64,000 nt of DNA, from the NCBI GenBank assembly GCA_030262725.1, contig JAJSZS010000002.1:1-64000 (forward strand), read 5' to 3'. The notes beneath the pieces are model-generated. The model made no database searches and was not told where the DNA came from. It saw only the letters and a program-made list of their open reading frames with translations. Source of the DNA: Candidatus Desulfofervidus auxilii (lineage in GTDB: Bacteria > Desulfobacterota > Desulfofervidia > Desulfofervidales > Desulfofervidaceae). Below, one piece after another: positions 1 to 9,203 of the stretch. How positions within the stretch are numbered: the stretch's first letter is position 1; each line of letters opens with the position of its first letter. Both the position numbers and the translations under genes were made by a program.

Positions 1-947
1 CAAAAAATATTATTGTAAATATTAGCTTCAGCCTGGTCATCACTAAGCATAATATTAATACCCCCTCCATACTCGGCAGTGTTATTACTAAAAATATTGT
101 TTGTAAAAATAATGTTACCCGAGATTGTCTCTGCATGAACACCGCCGCCATAACTACCCCAACCAAAGCTAACTGTATTTGTAGCAAAAATATTGTTTAT
201 TAATATGGTTGTCCCTTCACTTGAAGTTATACAAGCACCAGCACCAACACCACCTGAATTATTATAAAAAGTATTATTTATAAAAGTAACTTTACCTGTT
301 TTTACTTCTATATAGATCCCACCACCCAAAAAATCCCCGTTTCCATTAAAAGTATTATTTTCAAAATTGACTGTACTTGAATTTACTTGGACACAGATGC
401 CACCACCACTAATACTGCCTGAATTCTTACTAAAAATATTATCTGTAACTGTAACATTACCTGAGTCTGTTTTCACATAGATACCGCCACCATTAGAAGC
501 AGAATTATTATCAAAAACATTTTTACAAACATTAATACTTGCACTGTTTGTATGAATGTAAATCCCGCCACCAAAACTACTTGAGCCATTCTTAAAAACA
601 ATTCCACATATAGTAATATCACCACCTATATCTCCACCATCATTGGATGTGTCCGTGTCTATATTCATAATTTGTATTTGAGTTCCATTTAGTACAGGTT
701 TATTATTCATATCCTGTGCTTTAATGATAAGGCTATGTCCATTATCACCTGTGTCCGTTTGATAGCTAAGGGTTGATGAGACAGTGTATATGCCAGGAGA
801 AACATAAATTATATCATCTTCATTATTATTATGAGCTATATCTAAAGCATCTTGAAACTCTGTGACATTTGTTACAATAAAAGTTGCTCCTATTGCATTT
901 GAAATATTTATTATAATAAAACTAAGGAACAAAATTACTCCCAACAT
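1..947 (-). CDS. Secreted right-handed beta-helix (Pmp-like) protein, 3' part cut off by window edge
   Basis: Reading the minus strand from the ATG at 947 gives an uninterrupted frame to base 1 (about 315 codons), so this is the N-terminal part of a longer protein. It starts with a hydrophobic signal-peptide-like stretch (MLGVILFLSFIII...), then a lead-in about periodic events ('VTEFQDALDIAHNNNEDDIIYVSPGIYTV'-like, quoted only in part), followed by repeated turns of the type ITI-x-NN-x-F-x-NNSA-x-GGGIY. These are the ladder repeats of parallel beta-helix proteins of the polymorphic outer-membrane/choice-of-anchor Q kind. It is a clear paralogue of the protein at 20845-22524, and by analogy may end in dockerin repeats outside the window. 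The start has only a weak Shine-Dalgarno. Function is probably extracellular adhesion or scaffold; this is inferred. Confidence 0.85.
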   Translation of the reverse strand, partial: MLGVILFLSFIIINISNAIGATFIVTNVTEFQDALDIAHNNNEDDIIYVSPGIYTVSSTLSYQTDTGDNGHSLIIKAQDMNNKPVLNGTQIQIMNIDTDTSNDGGDIGGDITICGIVFKNGSSSFGGGIYIHTNSASINVCKNVFDNNSASNGGGIYVKTDSGNVTVTDNIFSKNSGSISGGGICVQVNSSTVNFENNTFNGNGDFLGGGIYIEVKTGKVTFINNTFYNNSGGVGAGACITSSEGTTILINNIFATNTVSFGWGSYGGGVHAETISGNIIFTNNIFSNNTAEYGGGINIMLSDDQAEANIYNNIF

Positions 948-989
948 GACTTTATTTTCTTTAAATTCCCATTTTTGTCAAGAATTTTA

Positions 990-1018
990 TTGACACTAAT
1001 TTTTAAAAAGGTTAATTA
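990..1018 (+). promoter_or_regulatory. Possible promoter for the GIY-YIG gene (weak -10)
   Basis: A perfect TTGACA lies at 990-995. With a 17-nt spacer the -10 would be TAATTA (1013-1018), a poor match, followed by 6 nt and the ATG at 1025. The geometry is the same as in the leaderless promoters elsewhere in the window, but the -10 is weak. An AAAGG at 1006-1011 is too far from the ATG to be a normal Shine-Dalgarno. Confidence 0.35.
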
Positions 1019-1024
1019 AACGTT

Positions 1025-1459
1025 ATGGAACTTATCCCTCGTCAAAAAGGTGTTTATGCCCTTATATTAAGAGCAGAGGAAAAAAGATTTATTGTTGTAG
1101 GTAACAGAGGTGGCTATCTTATTAAACCAGGATTTTATGCCTATATTGGTTCAGCACAAAGAGGCTTAGCTATTCGTTTAAAAAGACATTTAAATCTTAA
1201 GAAGAAAAAACATTGGCATATTGATTATTTATTAGATTACACTCAGCCTATAGCTGTAATTGTTTCTATTACTTCAAAAAGGATTGAATGCCAAGTAGCT
1301 CAATCGCTTTTACCTTTACTTTCATTTTTACCAGGTTTTGGAGTCAGTGATTGTCGATGTAAATCTCATCTTTATTATCACCCTTCTTTAAAAGTTTTAG
1401 AAAAAGAAGTTATGAAAGCCTTTTCTCCCTATCCCTGTACATTTATTTCTTTAAAGTAA
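1025..1459 (+). CDS. DUF123/GIY-YIG nuclease-like domain protein
   Basis: A 144-residue single-domain protein. It has the hallmarks of the COG1833 (DUF123) branch of the GIY-YIG fold: 'KGVYALIL' near the N-terminus, 'GFYAYIGSAQRG' (the GIY...YIG equivalent, residues about 37-48), 'RLKRHL' and 'HWHIDYLL', then a late Cys-containing 'SDCRCKSHL' segment. Family members are small stand-alone proteins or are fused to endonuclease III; a structure-specific DNA nuclease or DNA-binding role is assumed but unproven. Its 3' end overlaps the convergent purQ by 9 nt. Confidence 0.85.
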   Translation: MELIPRQKGVYALILRAEEKRFIVVGNRGGYLIKPGFYAYIGSAQRGLAIRLKRHLNLKKKKHWHIDYLLDYTQPIAVIVSITSKRIECQVAQSLLPLLSFLPGFGVSDCRCKSHLYYHPSLKVLEKEVMKAFSPYPCTFISLK

Positions 1460-2272
1460 ATTTTCTTTAATATATTCAATGGCATTGCGAAAGATCATCA
1501 ATCCCATACCTTCTTCTGGCAATTTCTCTCTTGTCCATTGTGGATGATTAGTATAATGAAGATAGGCTTCAGGATGAGGCATAAGTCCAAATAATCTTCC
1601 TGTTGAGTCACAAATACCGGCAATAGCATTTATTGAACCATTAGGATTATATGGATATTCCATTGTAGGATTGTCTGTTTTTGGATCAATATATTTAACT
1701 ACAGCTAAATGGGAATTCTCTATACTTTTCAGAATTTCATTATTTTTTGCTATAAACTTTCCTTCTCCATGCCTTATTGGAAGATAGAGCTTTTCTATTC
1801 CTTTTGTAAAAATACATGGAGTTTCTTTATCTACTTTTAAATATACCCATCGATCCTCAAAACGGCTAGAATCGTTATATGTTAAAGTAACTAATTGCTC
1901 ATCATAACGGGAAAAACCTGGCAAAAGACCAAGTTTTACCATTAACTGAAACCCATTACATACTCCAAGGATAAGCTTTCCATCTTTTATGAAACGTAAA
2001 AGTTGGTCAAAAAGCAACTCTCCTGTTTTTTTTACTCTTGCAAATCGCCACCGATTGGCTGCTGCTTTAGCTGCTCCTAAATCATCACCATCTAAAAATC
2101 CTCCAGGAAAATTGAGAAAATGATAATCATCAAGCCTTTTTTCACCATAAAGCAATTCACTTATATGTACAATATCTACTTCACCACCTGCCAATTTACA
2201 GGCATAAGCCATCTCCACTTCACAATTTGTGCCATAGCCACTAATAACAATACAACGCACTTTCTTACTCAT
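1451..2272 (-). CDS. purQ: Phosphoribosylformylglycinamidine synthase, glutaminase subunit PurQ
   Basis: 273 residues from the ATG at 2272. Class I glutamine amidotransferase of purine biosynthesis: it supplies ammonia to PurL for conversion of FGAR to FGAM. Visible are the nucleophile Cys105 in 'ILGVCNGFQL', the partner His233/Glu235 in 'MPHPEA', and 'NFPGGF' of the oxyanion loop. An upstream in-frame ATG at 2353 would add 27 residues (rich in N, Q, K) unlike the family and would run through the promoter. The 2272 start is fixed instead by a TTGACA-N17-CACAAT-N6-ATG arrangement, so the mRNA is probably leaderless. No purS or purL lies nearby. Confidence 0.95.
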   Translation of the reverse strand: MSKKVRCIVISGYGTNCEVEMAYACKLAGGEVDIVHISELLYGEKRLDDYHFLNFPGGFLDGDDLGAAKAAANRWRFARVKKTGELLFDQLLRFIKDGKLILGVCNGFQLMVKLGLLPGFSRYDEQLVTLTYNDSSRFEDRWVYLKVDKETPCIFTKGIEKLYLPIRHGEGKFIAKNNEILKSIENSHLAVVKYIDPKTDNPTMEYPYNPNGSINAIAGICDSTGRLFGLMPHPEAYLHYTNHPQWTREKLPEEGMGLMIFRNAIEYIKENLL

Positions 2273-2278
2273 CTGTTT

Positions 2279-2307
2279 ATTGTGGAATAGAGTTAAATTT
2301 TTGTCAA
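2279..2307 (-). promoter_or_regulatory. purQ promoter, leaderless type
   Basis: On the minus strand there is TTGACA (2307-2302), a 17-nt spacer, CACAAT (2284-2279), 6 nt, then the purQ ATG at 2272. There is no Shine-Dalgarno between the -10 and the ATG. Transcription would start at or within a base of the A of the ATG. Confidence 0.7.
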
Positions 2308-2315
2308 GTTTATTA

Positions 2316-2344
2316 TTGACAGTTTGTTTCTGATTAGATAAATT
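2316..2344 (+). promoter_or_regulatory. leuB promoter
   Basis: TTGACA at 2316-2321, spacer of 17 nt, TAAATT at 2339-2344. It sits back-to-back with the purQ promoter. Unlike purQ, leuB has a leader with a clear AGGAG about 8 nt before its ATG at 2374. Confidence 0.75.
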
Positions 2345-2373
2345 TGCCTGCAAACTTTTAAAAGGAGAATGTT

Positions 2374-3444
2374 ATGCAAGAATTAAATCTTGTTGTTTTA
2401 CCAGGAGATGGAATTGGTCCAGAAATTGTTAATCAAGCATTAAAAGTGCTTAAAACAGTTCAAAAAAAGTATAATTTAAAAGTTAATTTAAAAGAAGGGC
2501 TTATAGGTGGATGCGCTATTGATAAGTATGGCATACCATTCCCAAAAAAAACTAAAGAGATGGTAATTAAAGCAGATGCAGTTTTACTTGGAGCAGTAGG
2601 TGGCCCAAAATGGGATAATTTGCCATTTTCTATACGACCTGAACAAGGTCTTTTAGCTTTACGAAAAACTTTAGAAGCATTTGCCAATTTAAGACCTGCC
2701 AAAGTATATGATGAATTGATTGATGCATCTTCTTTAAAACCTGAAATAATTGATGGTGTTGATATTATGGTAGTTCGTGAACTAACCAGTGGTATTTATT
2801 TTGGAGAACCAAGAGGAATATTTGAAGAGGAGGGAGAGAGAGTAGGAATAAATACTTTAAAATATAAAGAACATGAAATTAAACGAATTGCTAAAGTTGC
2901 TTTTGAAATAGCAAGAAAAAGAAGGAAAAAGCTTGTTAGTGTAGATAAAGCAAATGTCCTTGAAGCTACAGTTTTATGGCGAGAGGTAGTAACAGAGGTA
3001 CATAAGGAATATAAAGATGTAGAACTTTCTCATATGTATGTAGATAATGCAGCCATGCAAATTATTAGATGGCCAAAACAATTTGATGTAATTTTAACAA
3101 CAAATATCTTTGGTGATATTTTAAGTGATGCCTGTGCTATGCTTACTGGTTCTCTAGGCATGCTTCCTTCAGCTAGCATTGGGGGAAAAACCGGACTTTA
3201 TGAACCTATTCATGGCTCAGCGCCAGATATTGCTGGAAAAGATATTGCTAATCCAATTGCCACTATTAATTCTTTAGCTATGATGTTTATTTATGCTTTT
3301 AATCGCCCAGAAATTGCAGCAAATATTGATGCTGCTATTAAGACTGTTTTAAAACAAGGATTTCGTACAAAAGATATTTGGAGTGAAGGAAAAACGTTAG
3401 TTGGAACTGAAAAAATGGGAGATTTAATTAGTGAGGCTATTTGA
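2374..3444 (+). CDS. leuB: 3-isopropylmalate dehydrogenase
   Basis: 356 residues, full length for the family. NAD-dependent oxidative decarboxylation of 3-isopropylmalate in leucine biosynthesis. Diagnostic pieces are '[11 protein letters not shown]' at the N-terminus, 'GAVGGPKWD', the substrate-binding arginines in '[14 protein letters not shown]', '[14 protein letters not shown]', '[15 protein letters not shown]' and the NAD-binding '[21 protein letters not shown]'. The start has a good Shine-Dalgarno. leuC/leuD are not adjacent. The last 21 nt overlap the convergent PAP2 gene. Confidence 0.97.
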   Translation: MQELNLVVLPGDGIGPEIVNQALKVLKTVQKKYNLKVNLKEGLIGGCAIDKYGIPFPKKTKEMVIKADAVLLGAVGGPKWDNLPFSIRPEQGLLALRKTLEAFANLRPAKVYDELIDASSLKPEIIDGVDIMVVRELTSGIYFGEPRGIFEEEGERVGINTLKYKEHEIKRIAKVAFEIARKRRKKLVSVDKANVLEATVLWREVVTEVHKEYKDVELSHMYVDNAAMQIIRWPKQFDVILTTNIFGDILSDACAMLTGSLGMLPSASIGGKTGLYEPIHGSAPDIAGKDIANPIATINSLAMMFIYAFNRPEIAANIDAAIKTVLKQGFRTKDIWSEGKTLVGTEKMGDLISEAI

Positions 3445-4308
3445 TTGAATTAATCTTTCTAAATAAGGAGCAATTTTTAAAGAAATAAATGCTAATAAAG
3501 CACCTGCTAATACATCTGTAACATAATGATAACGACAATAAACTGTTGAAGAAATTAAAAAGATAGTCATTATACCAAAGGCTATACCAATAGTTTTATT
3601 TAAATAAAAAGCAAAATAAGTGCATATAAGACTGATTTGAGTATGACCACTTGGGAAAGCATCAGTTTTATTTTTTTCAAGTAGATTTAAAATTTTAAAT
3701 AATTTAGCTGCTAGCCATGTATCTTTATACACTGCTACTTGAGAAATGCCTAACCCTCTTGGCCCCATTGCTGGAAAAATAAGATAGCCTATATAAGAAA
3801 GATAAAATCCTAATAAAATAGTAAAAATTACCGATGGCAATCTTTTATCTTGTTTTTTAAGTAAGATTAACACTAAGATAACAGGCATAAAATAATAACT
3901 GATATAACCTAATTGCATAATCTCTGTTAGCCAAGGTTTTGTCCATTTTTCCAAATATTTAAAAGGACATACACCAAAGATTAAGATGTCTAAATGATAG
4001 AGAAATTCATCTTTTAAATGATTATGCAAATAAGGGATAATATAGTCAAAGCTTTGAAATATAAAAAAGATAAGAAAAATTGGGTAAAAATAATGAATAT
4101 AAGCACTCTTTTTTGAGGTATTTAAAGTAGAAAGAAAAACACAAAAAATAATAAAGGTTAAAAGAAAAATATAAAAAATAATAAGTTGTTTTGCATAAAA
4201 CAGATGTGGATAAAAAATGATGGTCAATAATAATAACAATCCAACAAATATTAAATTTAGTATATCATATGGCATAAAATTAAATTGACTCAAAAAATTT
4301 CGCCACAT
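3424..4308 (-). CDS. PAP2-superfamily membrane phosphatase
   Basis: 294 residues, very hydrophobic, with about six predicted membrane segments. The phosphatase motifs C2 'FPSGH' (218-222) and C3 'YCRYHYVTD' (Arg259, His261, Asp265) are intact; the C1 motif is less obvious, as in the Aur1/inositol-phosphotransferase-like branch. It probably acts on an isoprenoid or lipid phosphate at the membrane. The start at 4308 overlaps the end of the upstream helicase gene by 29 nt, suggesting coupling; an internal Met (4275) has no better Shine-Dalgarno. Substrate cannot be told from sequence. A phosphatidylinositol-type role would fit the inositol-phosphate enzyme at 33.4 kb but is speculation. Confidence 0.85.
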   Translation of the reverse strand: MWRNFLSQFNFMPYDILNLIFVGLLLLLTIIFYPHLFYAKQLIIFYIFLLTFIIFCVFLSTLNTSKKSAYIHYFYPIFLIFFIFQSFDYIIPYLHNHLKDEFLYHLDILIFGVCPFKYLEKWTKPWLTEIMQLGYISYYFMPVILVLILLKKQDKRLPSVIFTILLGFYLSYIGYLIFPAMGPRGLGISQVAVYKDTWLAAKLFKILNLLEKNKTDAFPSGHTQISLICTYFAFYLNKTIGIAFGIMTIFLISSTVYCRYHYVTDVLAGALLAFISLKIAPYLERLIQSNSLTN

Positions 4309-6163
4309 CTTTTAAATCTCTTGTTATGCGACAAGGTGGTAAATTTTTTAAAAAATATGAACCATAAGAGCGTGTATATAGTCTTGGATCAAGGATAGCA
4401 AGGAGACCTTTATCTTGACGATGGCGGATTAAACGACCCAATCCCTGTTTTAGAGAAATAATAGCTTGTGGCACTTGATAACTCCAAAAAGGATTTTTAC
4501 CCATTTTTCTAATAAATTCAATCCTTGCTTTTATTAATGGATCATCAGGAACTGCAAAAGGAAGTCGATCAATAATAACACAACTTAAAGCCTCTCCTGG
4601 AATATCAATCCCTTCCCAAAAAGTAGCAGTAGCAAAAAGTACAGAATGAATATCACTTTTAAATATTTCTAAAAGTTTTGGTGAAGATTGTTCACCTTGA
4701 ATAATAACATTAAATGGAATTTTAGAAGCAACTTTATCATAAATTTCTTTCATAGTTTGTAGATTGGTGAAAAGAACAAGAGCACGACCTTTAGTAATTT
4801 TAAGAATTTTTATAATTTCTTTAGCTGCTGCCTGTAAAAAATCTACTGAATTAGGGTCAGGCATAGATGGCGGCAAATAAAGAAGGGCTTGATTTTTATA
4901 ATCAAAAGGAGAAGGTAATATTAATCCTTCAGTATAATAAGATAAACCCAATCTTTCTTTAAAAAAAGAAAAATTATCACCTGTATTAAGAGTAGCAGAA
5001 GTAAAAACAATGGATTTGATTGAAGAATATAGATGCTCTTTTAAAATAAGATCCACTTTCAAAGGAGAACATCCAAATACTATACTTTTTTTCCTTCTCT
5101 CTACCCAATAAGCATAATTGGGGTCACTTTGAGCAAAAATAAAATTTAATTCTTTTTTTATTTTATCAATCCTTTCCTTCAGATTCTCTTTTATATCCAA
5201 AAAAGTATTAACTTTATGGATAATATCCATAAGTTCATCAAGAAGATTTTTTAAAACATAAATCCCTTTATTGATTATCAATAAAGACATAACTTGATTT
5301 AAACTTTCTTTCCCTTTTAAATGTCCAAAAGTTTTAAAAAAATTATCACTTTTTTCTTTTAATATATTAAGCCTTTTCTTTATATCTTTGTCTTCAAAAA
5401 GAAGATTTATATCATAAATCAATTCAGCTATCCTAAAATTACTCACTTGAAAGCCAAAATATTCACTTACGATTTCCTCAAGTTGGTGAGCTTCGTCAAA
5501 TATAACCGCTTCATAAAAAGGAATCACCTGCCCATATCCTTTTTCCCTTATTGCCAAATCAGCCATAAAAAGATAATGATTAACAATAATCAATTGTGCT
5601 CTTTGAGCTGATATTTTCATCTTGGTGATAAAACATTCATGCCAAAATGGGCATTTTTGTCCCAAACATTGTTCTGTGCTAGCAGTTAATTCAGACCAAC
5701 CAAACCATTCTGGTGAAAAAGGCGTTTCAGCAATATCACCTGTTTTTGTAATCTTAAGCCACTGATTTAATATTTTTATTTCTTTACTTTTTGAAATTGG
5801 TAATTTTTGTGATATTAATTGATTGAAACGCCAAAGACAAAGATAGTTGCGCCGTCCTTTTAAATAAACAACTTTTGGTTTTTCGTTTAATATTTTTTCT
5901 ACCAAAGGTATATCTTTATAAAAAAGTTGATTTTGAAGACTTTTAGTACCTGTAGAAATTACTACTTTTTTACCAGATAAAATAGCAGGGATAACATAAG
6001 CCAATGTTTTTCCTGTTCCAGTACCAGCTTCAATAATGACCTTTTTCCCTTCAACTAGAGCCTCTCTTACTTTTTTAGCCATTATTAATTGAGATGGTCG
6101 CCATTCAAAATATGGCAATTTCTTTGACAAAATTCCTTTTGCACCAAAGATTTGAGAAAGCAT
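4280..6163 (-). CDS. dinG: DinG/YoaA-family ATP-dependent DNA helicase (XPD-like, Fe-S)
   Basis: 627 residues from the ATG at 6163, which has an AGAGAAG Shine-Dalgarno; a longer frame to 6247 would overlap the divergent ABC gene and adds a non-family extension. Superfamily 2 helicase: Walker A 'EAGTGTGKT' (45-53), DEAH box at 223-226, 'TSATLN' motif III and 'QGLGRLIRHRQD' motif VI. The four Fe-S ligands typical of XPD/DinG are present as Cys109, Cys166, Cys171 and Cys177. 5'-3' helicase acting in repair of R-loops, D-loops or stalled forks. No exonuclease domain is fused, so it is the short YoaA-like form. Confidence 0.92.
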   Translation of the reverse strand: MLSQIFGAKGILSKKLPYFEWRPSQLIMAKKVREALVEGKKVIIEAGTGTGKTLAYVIPAILSGKKVVISTGTKSLQNQLFYKDIPLVEKILNEKPKVVYLKGRRNYLCLWRFNQLISQKLPISKSKEIKILNQWLKITKTGDIAETPFSPEWFGWSELTASTEQCLGQKCPFWHECFITKMKISAQRAQLIIVNHYLFMADLAIREKGYGQVIPFYEAVIFDEAHQLEEIVSEYFGFQVSNFRIAELIYDINLLFEDKDIKKRLNILKEKSDNFFKTFGHLKGKESLNQVMSLLIINKGIYVLKNLLDELMDIIHKVNTFLDIKENLKERIDKIKKELNFIFAQSDPNYAYWVERRKKSIVFGCSPLKVDLILKEHLYSSIKSIVFTSATLNTGDNFSFFKERLGLSYYTEGLILPSPFDYKNQALLYLPPSMPDPNSVDFLQAAAKEIIKILKITKGRALVLFTNLQTMKEIYDKVASKIPFNVIIQGEQSSPKLLEIFKSDIHSVLFATATFWEGIDIPGEALSCVIIDRLPFAVPDDPLIKARIEFIRKMGKNPFWSYQVPQAIISLKQGLGRLIRHRQDKGLLAILDPRLYTRSYGSYFLKNLPPCRITRDLKDVAKFFESI

Positions 6164-6223
6164 CTTCTCTTGATTAAGCAAAATAAATAAGTTATGTAGG
6201 AACAAAAAGCAAGAAGGAAAATA

Positions 6224-6961
6224 ATGATAGAAATTATAAATTTGCATAAAAAATTTGGTAAATTAGAGGTATTAAAAGGTGTGAATCTTATTTTAAAAAA
6301 AGGAGAAATTACAGCCATAATTGGCCGTAGCGGCTGTGGAAAAACAGTATTAGTAAAACATATTGTTGGTTTACTTAAACCAGATAAAGGAAAAATTATT
6401 GTTGATGGTGAGGATATTACGGCTATTAATGAAAAAAAACTAAAATATATTAGAAAAAAATTTGGAATGCTTTTTCAAGAAGGTGCTCTTTTTGACTCTA
6501 TGACAGTTGCAGAAAATATTGCTTTTCCTTTAAAAGAACATACGAATTTGAGTGAAAAAGAAATAAAAAAAATTGTAAAAGAAAAATTGGCATTAGTTGG
6601 ATTAAAAGATATAGAAAAGAAAATGCCTAATGAACTTTCAGGTGGAATGAAAAAAAGGGTAGCATTAGCACGAGCAATCGCCCTTGAGCCAGAAATTGTA
6701 ATATATGATGAACCTACTACAGGACTTGATCCAATGACAAGTGTTTCTATTTATGAATTGATTCAGGATATGGAAAAAAGATTAAAAATTACAAGCATTA
6801 TCATTACCCATGATGTCCCAAATGTGTTTGCTGTGGCTAATAGAATAGCTGTACTCCATGAAGGGAAAATCATTGCCTGTGATACACCTGAAAATATTGT
6901 AAAATCAGATAAACCTGAAATTCAAGCTTTTCTTAAAACTCAGATGAAATTTAAATTATGA
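6224..6961 (+). CDS. ABC transporter ATP-binding protein, MlaF-like
   Basis: 245 residues. Complete ABC ATPase: Walker A 'GRSGCGKT' (34-41), Q-loop 'MLFQEGALFDSMTVAENIAFPL', signature 'LSGGMKKR', Walker B 'IVIYDEPTTGLDP', switch His in 'IIITHD'. The 'QEGALFDSMTVAENIAFPL' and 'ELSGGMKKRVALARAIALEP' wording is that of the MlaF/Ttg2A branch, which drives retrograde phospholipid transport between inner and outer membranes. No mlaE permease or mlaD MCE gene is next to it, so the partners must lie elsewhere. It has a GAAGGAAA Shine-Dalgarno and its stop overlaps trmD (ATGA). Confidence 0.9.
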   Translation: MIEIINLHKKFGKLEVLKGVNLILKKGEITAIIGRSGCGKTVLVKHIVGLLKPDKGKIIVDGEDITAINEKKLKYIRKKFGMLFQEGALFDSMTVAENIAFPLKEHTNLSEKEIKKIVKEKLALVGLKDIEKKMPNELSGGMKKRVALARAIALEPEIVIYDEPTTGLDPMTSVSIYELIQDMEKRLKITSIIITHDVPNVFAVANRIAVLHEGKIIACDTPENIVKSDKPEIQAFLKTQMKFKL

Positions 6962-7692
6962 TATTTACAGTTCTTACCTTATTTCCAGATTTTTTTTCTA
7001 CACCTTTAAAAACAAGCATTATTGGCCGAGCTATTCAGAATAAAAAAATTAAGGTAAATTTAGTTAATATTCGAGACTTTGCTATAGGAAAACATAAAGT
7101 AACTGATGACACCCCTTATGGTGGCGGAAAAGGTATGGTTATGAAACCTGAACCTATTATAAAAGCCATTGAAGATATAAAACAAAAAGATAATAAAGCT
7201 TTTATTATTTTGCTCTCTCCTAAGGGAAGAAAATTCACACAAGAGGTGGCAGAAGAATTTTCTAAAAAATCTCATCTTGTTCTCATCTGTGGGCATTATG
7301 AAGGTATTGATACAAGAGTAGAGTATTTTGTAGATGATGAAATATCAATAGGTGACTTTATCCTTACAGGTGGAGAAGCAGCAGCCCTTTGCATTATAGA
7401 TACAGTGGCAAGATTAATACCAGAGGTAGTTGGAAAACCAGAATCTATAAAAGAAGAATCATTTAGTGATGGCTTACTTGAATATCCTCAATATACCCGA
7501 CCAAGAGAATATGTTGGAATTAAGGTGCCAGAAGTTTTACTTTCAGGTCATCATAAAAATATTGCTCGTTGGCGAAGGTATCAATCTATTTTACGTACGC
7601 TTTTATTACGGCCAGACCTTCTTTTAAAAGCAAAATTAACAGAAGAAGATAAAAAAATTTTGAGAGAAATTTGTGAAAAGATTTTAAAATGA
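6958..7692 (+). CDS. trmD: tRNA (guanine-N1-)-methyltransferase TrmD
   Basis: 244 residues. Methylates G37 of tRNAs with G36, preventing +1 frameshifts. SPOUT knot features: 'TDDTPYGGGKGMVMKPEP', 'LLSPKGRKF', 'LICGHYEGIDTRV' and 'SIGDFILTGGEAAALCIID', followed by the C-terminal helical domain with 'EYPQYTRPREY' and 'LSGHHKNIARWRR'. ATGA overlap with the ABC gene upstream and with the methylase downstream. It opens the conserved trmD-rplS-rnhB order. Confidence 0.97.
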   Translation: MIFTVLTLFPDFFSTPLKTSIIGRAIQNKKIKVNLVNIRDFAIGKHKVTDDTPYGGGKGMVMKPEPIIKAIEDIKQKDNKAFIILLSPKGRKFTQEVAEEFSKKSHLVLICGHYEGIDTRVEYFVDDEISIGDFILTGGEAAALCIIDTVARLIPEVVGKPESIKEESFSDGLLEYPQYTRPREYVGIKVPEVLLSGHHKNIARWRRYQSILRTLLLRPDLLLKAKLTEEDKKILREICEKILK

Positions 7693-8279
7693 AAAACAAC
7701 TGGCATATTTATATTGGGCTTGTGCATTATCCAGTTTATAACAAACAAAAAGAGGTTATTATTACTGCAGTAGCTACAGTTAATATACATGATATTGCTC
7801 GTGTTGCTAAAACTTATGAACTTGGTGGTTTCTTTATCATTAATCCCCTTGAAGACCAACACGCTTTAGTAAAGCGTTTTTTAAATCATTGGCTAGAAGG
7901 ATATGGTGGCAAATATAATCCATTGCGTATTCCTCCTTTAAAACTCGTTCATTGTGTTTATAGTTTAGAAGAGGCAATTGAATATATAAAAGAAAAATGG
8001 AAGAAATTACCTAAAATTATTGTTACTTCAGCTCAACCACATTCAAACAATATTGGATATCATAAAGCCAAAATATTAATTAATAAAAAAGATAATCCAT
8101 TTCTTATTCTCTTTGGTACAGCTTGGGGTCTTACAAAGGACTTGATTTCTCAAGCAGATTATGTTTTAAAACCTATTTATGGTGTTGGTGATTATAACCA
8201 CTTGTCAGTAAGAGCAGCTGTAGCTATTATATTAGATAGGCTTTTAGGAGGAGAAAATGGACCCCATTCAGATGATTGA
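7689..8279 (+). CDS. SPOUT-type RNA methyltransferase of the TM1570 family
   Basis: 196 residues. Member of the SAM-dependent RNA methyltransferase family (Pfam 'Methyltrn_RNA_4') found between trmD and rplS in thermophiles and delta-proteobacteria. Recognisable are the N-terminal '[13 protein letters not shown]' with '[18 protein letters not shown]', the knot '[16 protein letters not shown]' and '[21 protein letters not shown]'. The RNA target is not known. It overlaps both neighbours (ATGA with trmD, 23 nt with rplS), so it is translated as part of the operon. Confidence 0.9.
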   Translation: MKNNWHIYIGLVHYPVYNKQKEVIITAVATVNIHDIARVAKTYELGGFFIINPLEDQHALVKRFLNHWLEGYGGKYNPLRIPPLKLVHCVYSLEEAIEYIKEKWKKLPKIIVTSAQPHSNNIGYHKAKILINKKDNPFLILFGTAWGLTKDLISQADYVLKPIYGVGDYNHLSVRAAVAIILDRLLGGENGPHSDD

Positions 8280-8601
8280 AAAAGAGCATGTTCGTCTTGA
8301 TTTACCCGAATTTAATCCAGGTGATACAATCAAAGTATATCATAGAATTAGTGAGGAAGGAAAAGAACGTATTCAAGTCTTTCAGGGAGTGGTGATTAGA
8401 AAAAGAGGATCAGGTACAGGAGCTACTTTTACAGTAAGAAAAGTTTCTTATGGTATAGGTGTAGAAAAAACTTTTCCACTTCATTCTCCTATTATTGAAA
8501 AAATTGAAATTGTCTCAAGAGGCAAAGTGAGAAGAGCAAAACTTTATTATTTACGCGAACTCAGTGGTAAAGCAGCCAGACTTGAAGAAAAAAGGAAATA
8601 A
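8257..8601 (+). CDS. rplS: 50S ribosomal protein L19
   Basis: 114 residues. Opens '[11 protein letters not shown]' and has the L19 signature '[24 protein letters not shown]' (shown in part), '[10 protein letters not shown]', '[21 protein letters not shown]' and the C-terminal '[21 protein letters not shown]'. It lies at the 30S-50S interface. GGAGGAG Shine-Dalgarno lies inside the end of the upstream methylase gene. Overlaps rnhB as TAATG. Confidence 0.97.
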   Translation: MDPIQMIEKEHVRLDLPEFNPGDTIKVYHRISEEGKERIQVFQGVVIRKRGSGTGATFTVRKVSYGIGVEKTFPLHSPIIEKIEIVSRGKVRRAKLYYLRELSGKAARLEEKRK

Positions 8602-9203
8602 TGCCACCTAATTTAAATTTTGAATATCAACTATGGCAGAAAGGTTATCATTATATTGCTGGTATAGATGAAGCAGGGAGGGGTTGTTTGGCAGGTCCAG
8701 TAGTAGTAGCAGCTGTCATTTTTCCGGTTGGTATAAAGTTAAATGGAGTGGAAGATTCTAAAAAACTTTCACCTAAGATAAGGGAAAAATATTTTTTAAA
8801 AATTCAAAAAAAAGCATTAGCTATAAGTATTGCTCTTGGTATGCCAGAAGAAATAGAAAAATTTAATATCCTTGGTGCATCTTTAAGAACAATGAAAAGG
8901 GCAATATTAGGTTTAAAAATAAAACCAGATTATATCCTTATTGATGGGCCTTATAATCCTGATATTGATATACCATATATTTGCATAATTCATGGCGACA
9001 GTAAATGTTTTTCTATTGCTGCAGCTTCTATCATTGCAAAAGTCTATCGTGACCAAATTATGACTACTTATCATGATCTTTTTCCATGTTATAATTTTAA
9101 ACAAAATAAAGGATATCCTACTTTAGAACATAAAGCAGCAATCATGAAATATGGGCCTTGTTATCTTCATCGATTAAATTTTAGGTTGCCACGCTATGAT
9201 TGA
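8601..9203 (+). CDS. rnhB: Ribonuclease HII
   Basis: 200 residues. Removes RNA primers and misincorporated ribonucleotides from DNA. Active-site acidic cluster begins in 'GIDEAGRGCLAGPVVVAAV' (first Asp-Glu), continues with 'ILIDG' and 'HGDSKCFSIAAASIIAKVYRD', and the substrate-sensing Tyr sits in 'NFKQNKGYPT'. The start overlaps the rplS stop as TAATG, and the stop overlaps the next gene by 8 nt. Confidence 0.96.
   Translation: MPPNLNFEYQLWQKGYHYIAGIDEAGRGCLAGPVVVAAVIFPVGIKLNGVEDSKKLSPKIREKYFLKIQKKALAISIALGMPEEIEKFNILGASLRTMKRAILGLKIKPDYILIDGPYNPDIDIPYICIIHGDSKCFSIAAASIIAKVYRDQIMTTYHDLFPCYNFKQNKGYPTLEHKAAIMKYGPCYLHRLNFRLPRYD

Noticed and set aside
2273-2353. 27-residue N-terminal extension of PurQ
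   Set aside because: It is not family-like, overlaps both divergent promoters, and the leaderless promoter fixes the start at 2272.
6164-6247. Longer start for the DinG-like helicase
   Set aside because: It would overlap the divergent ABC ATPase gene, and the ATG at 6163 has a Shine-Dalgarno.
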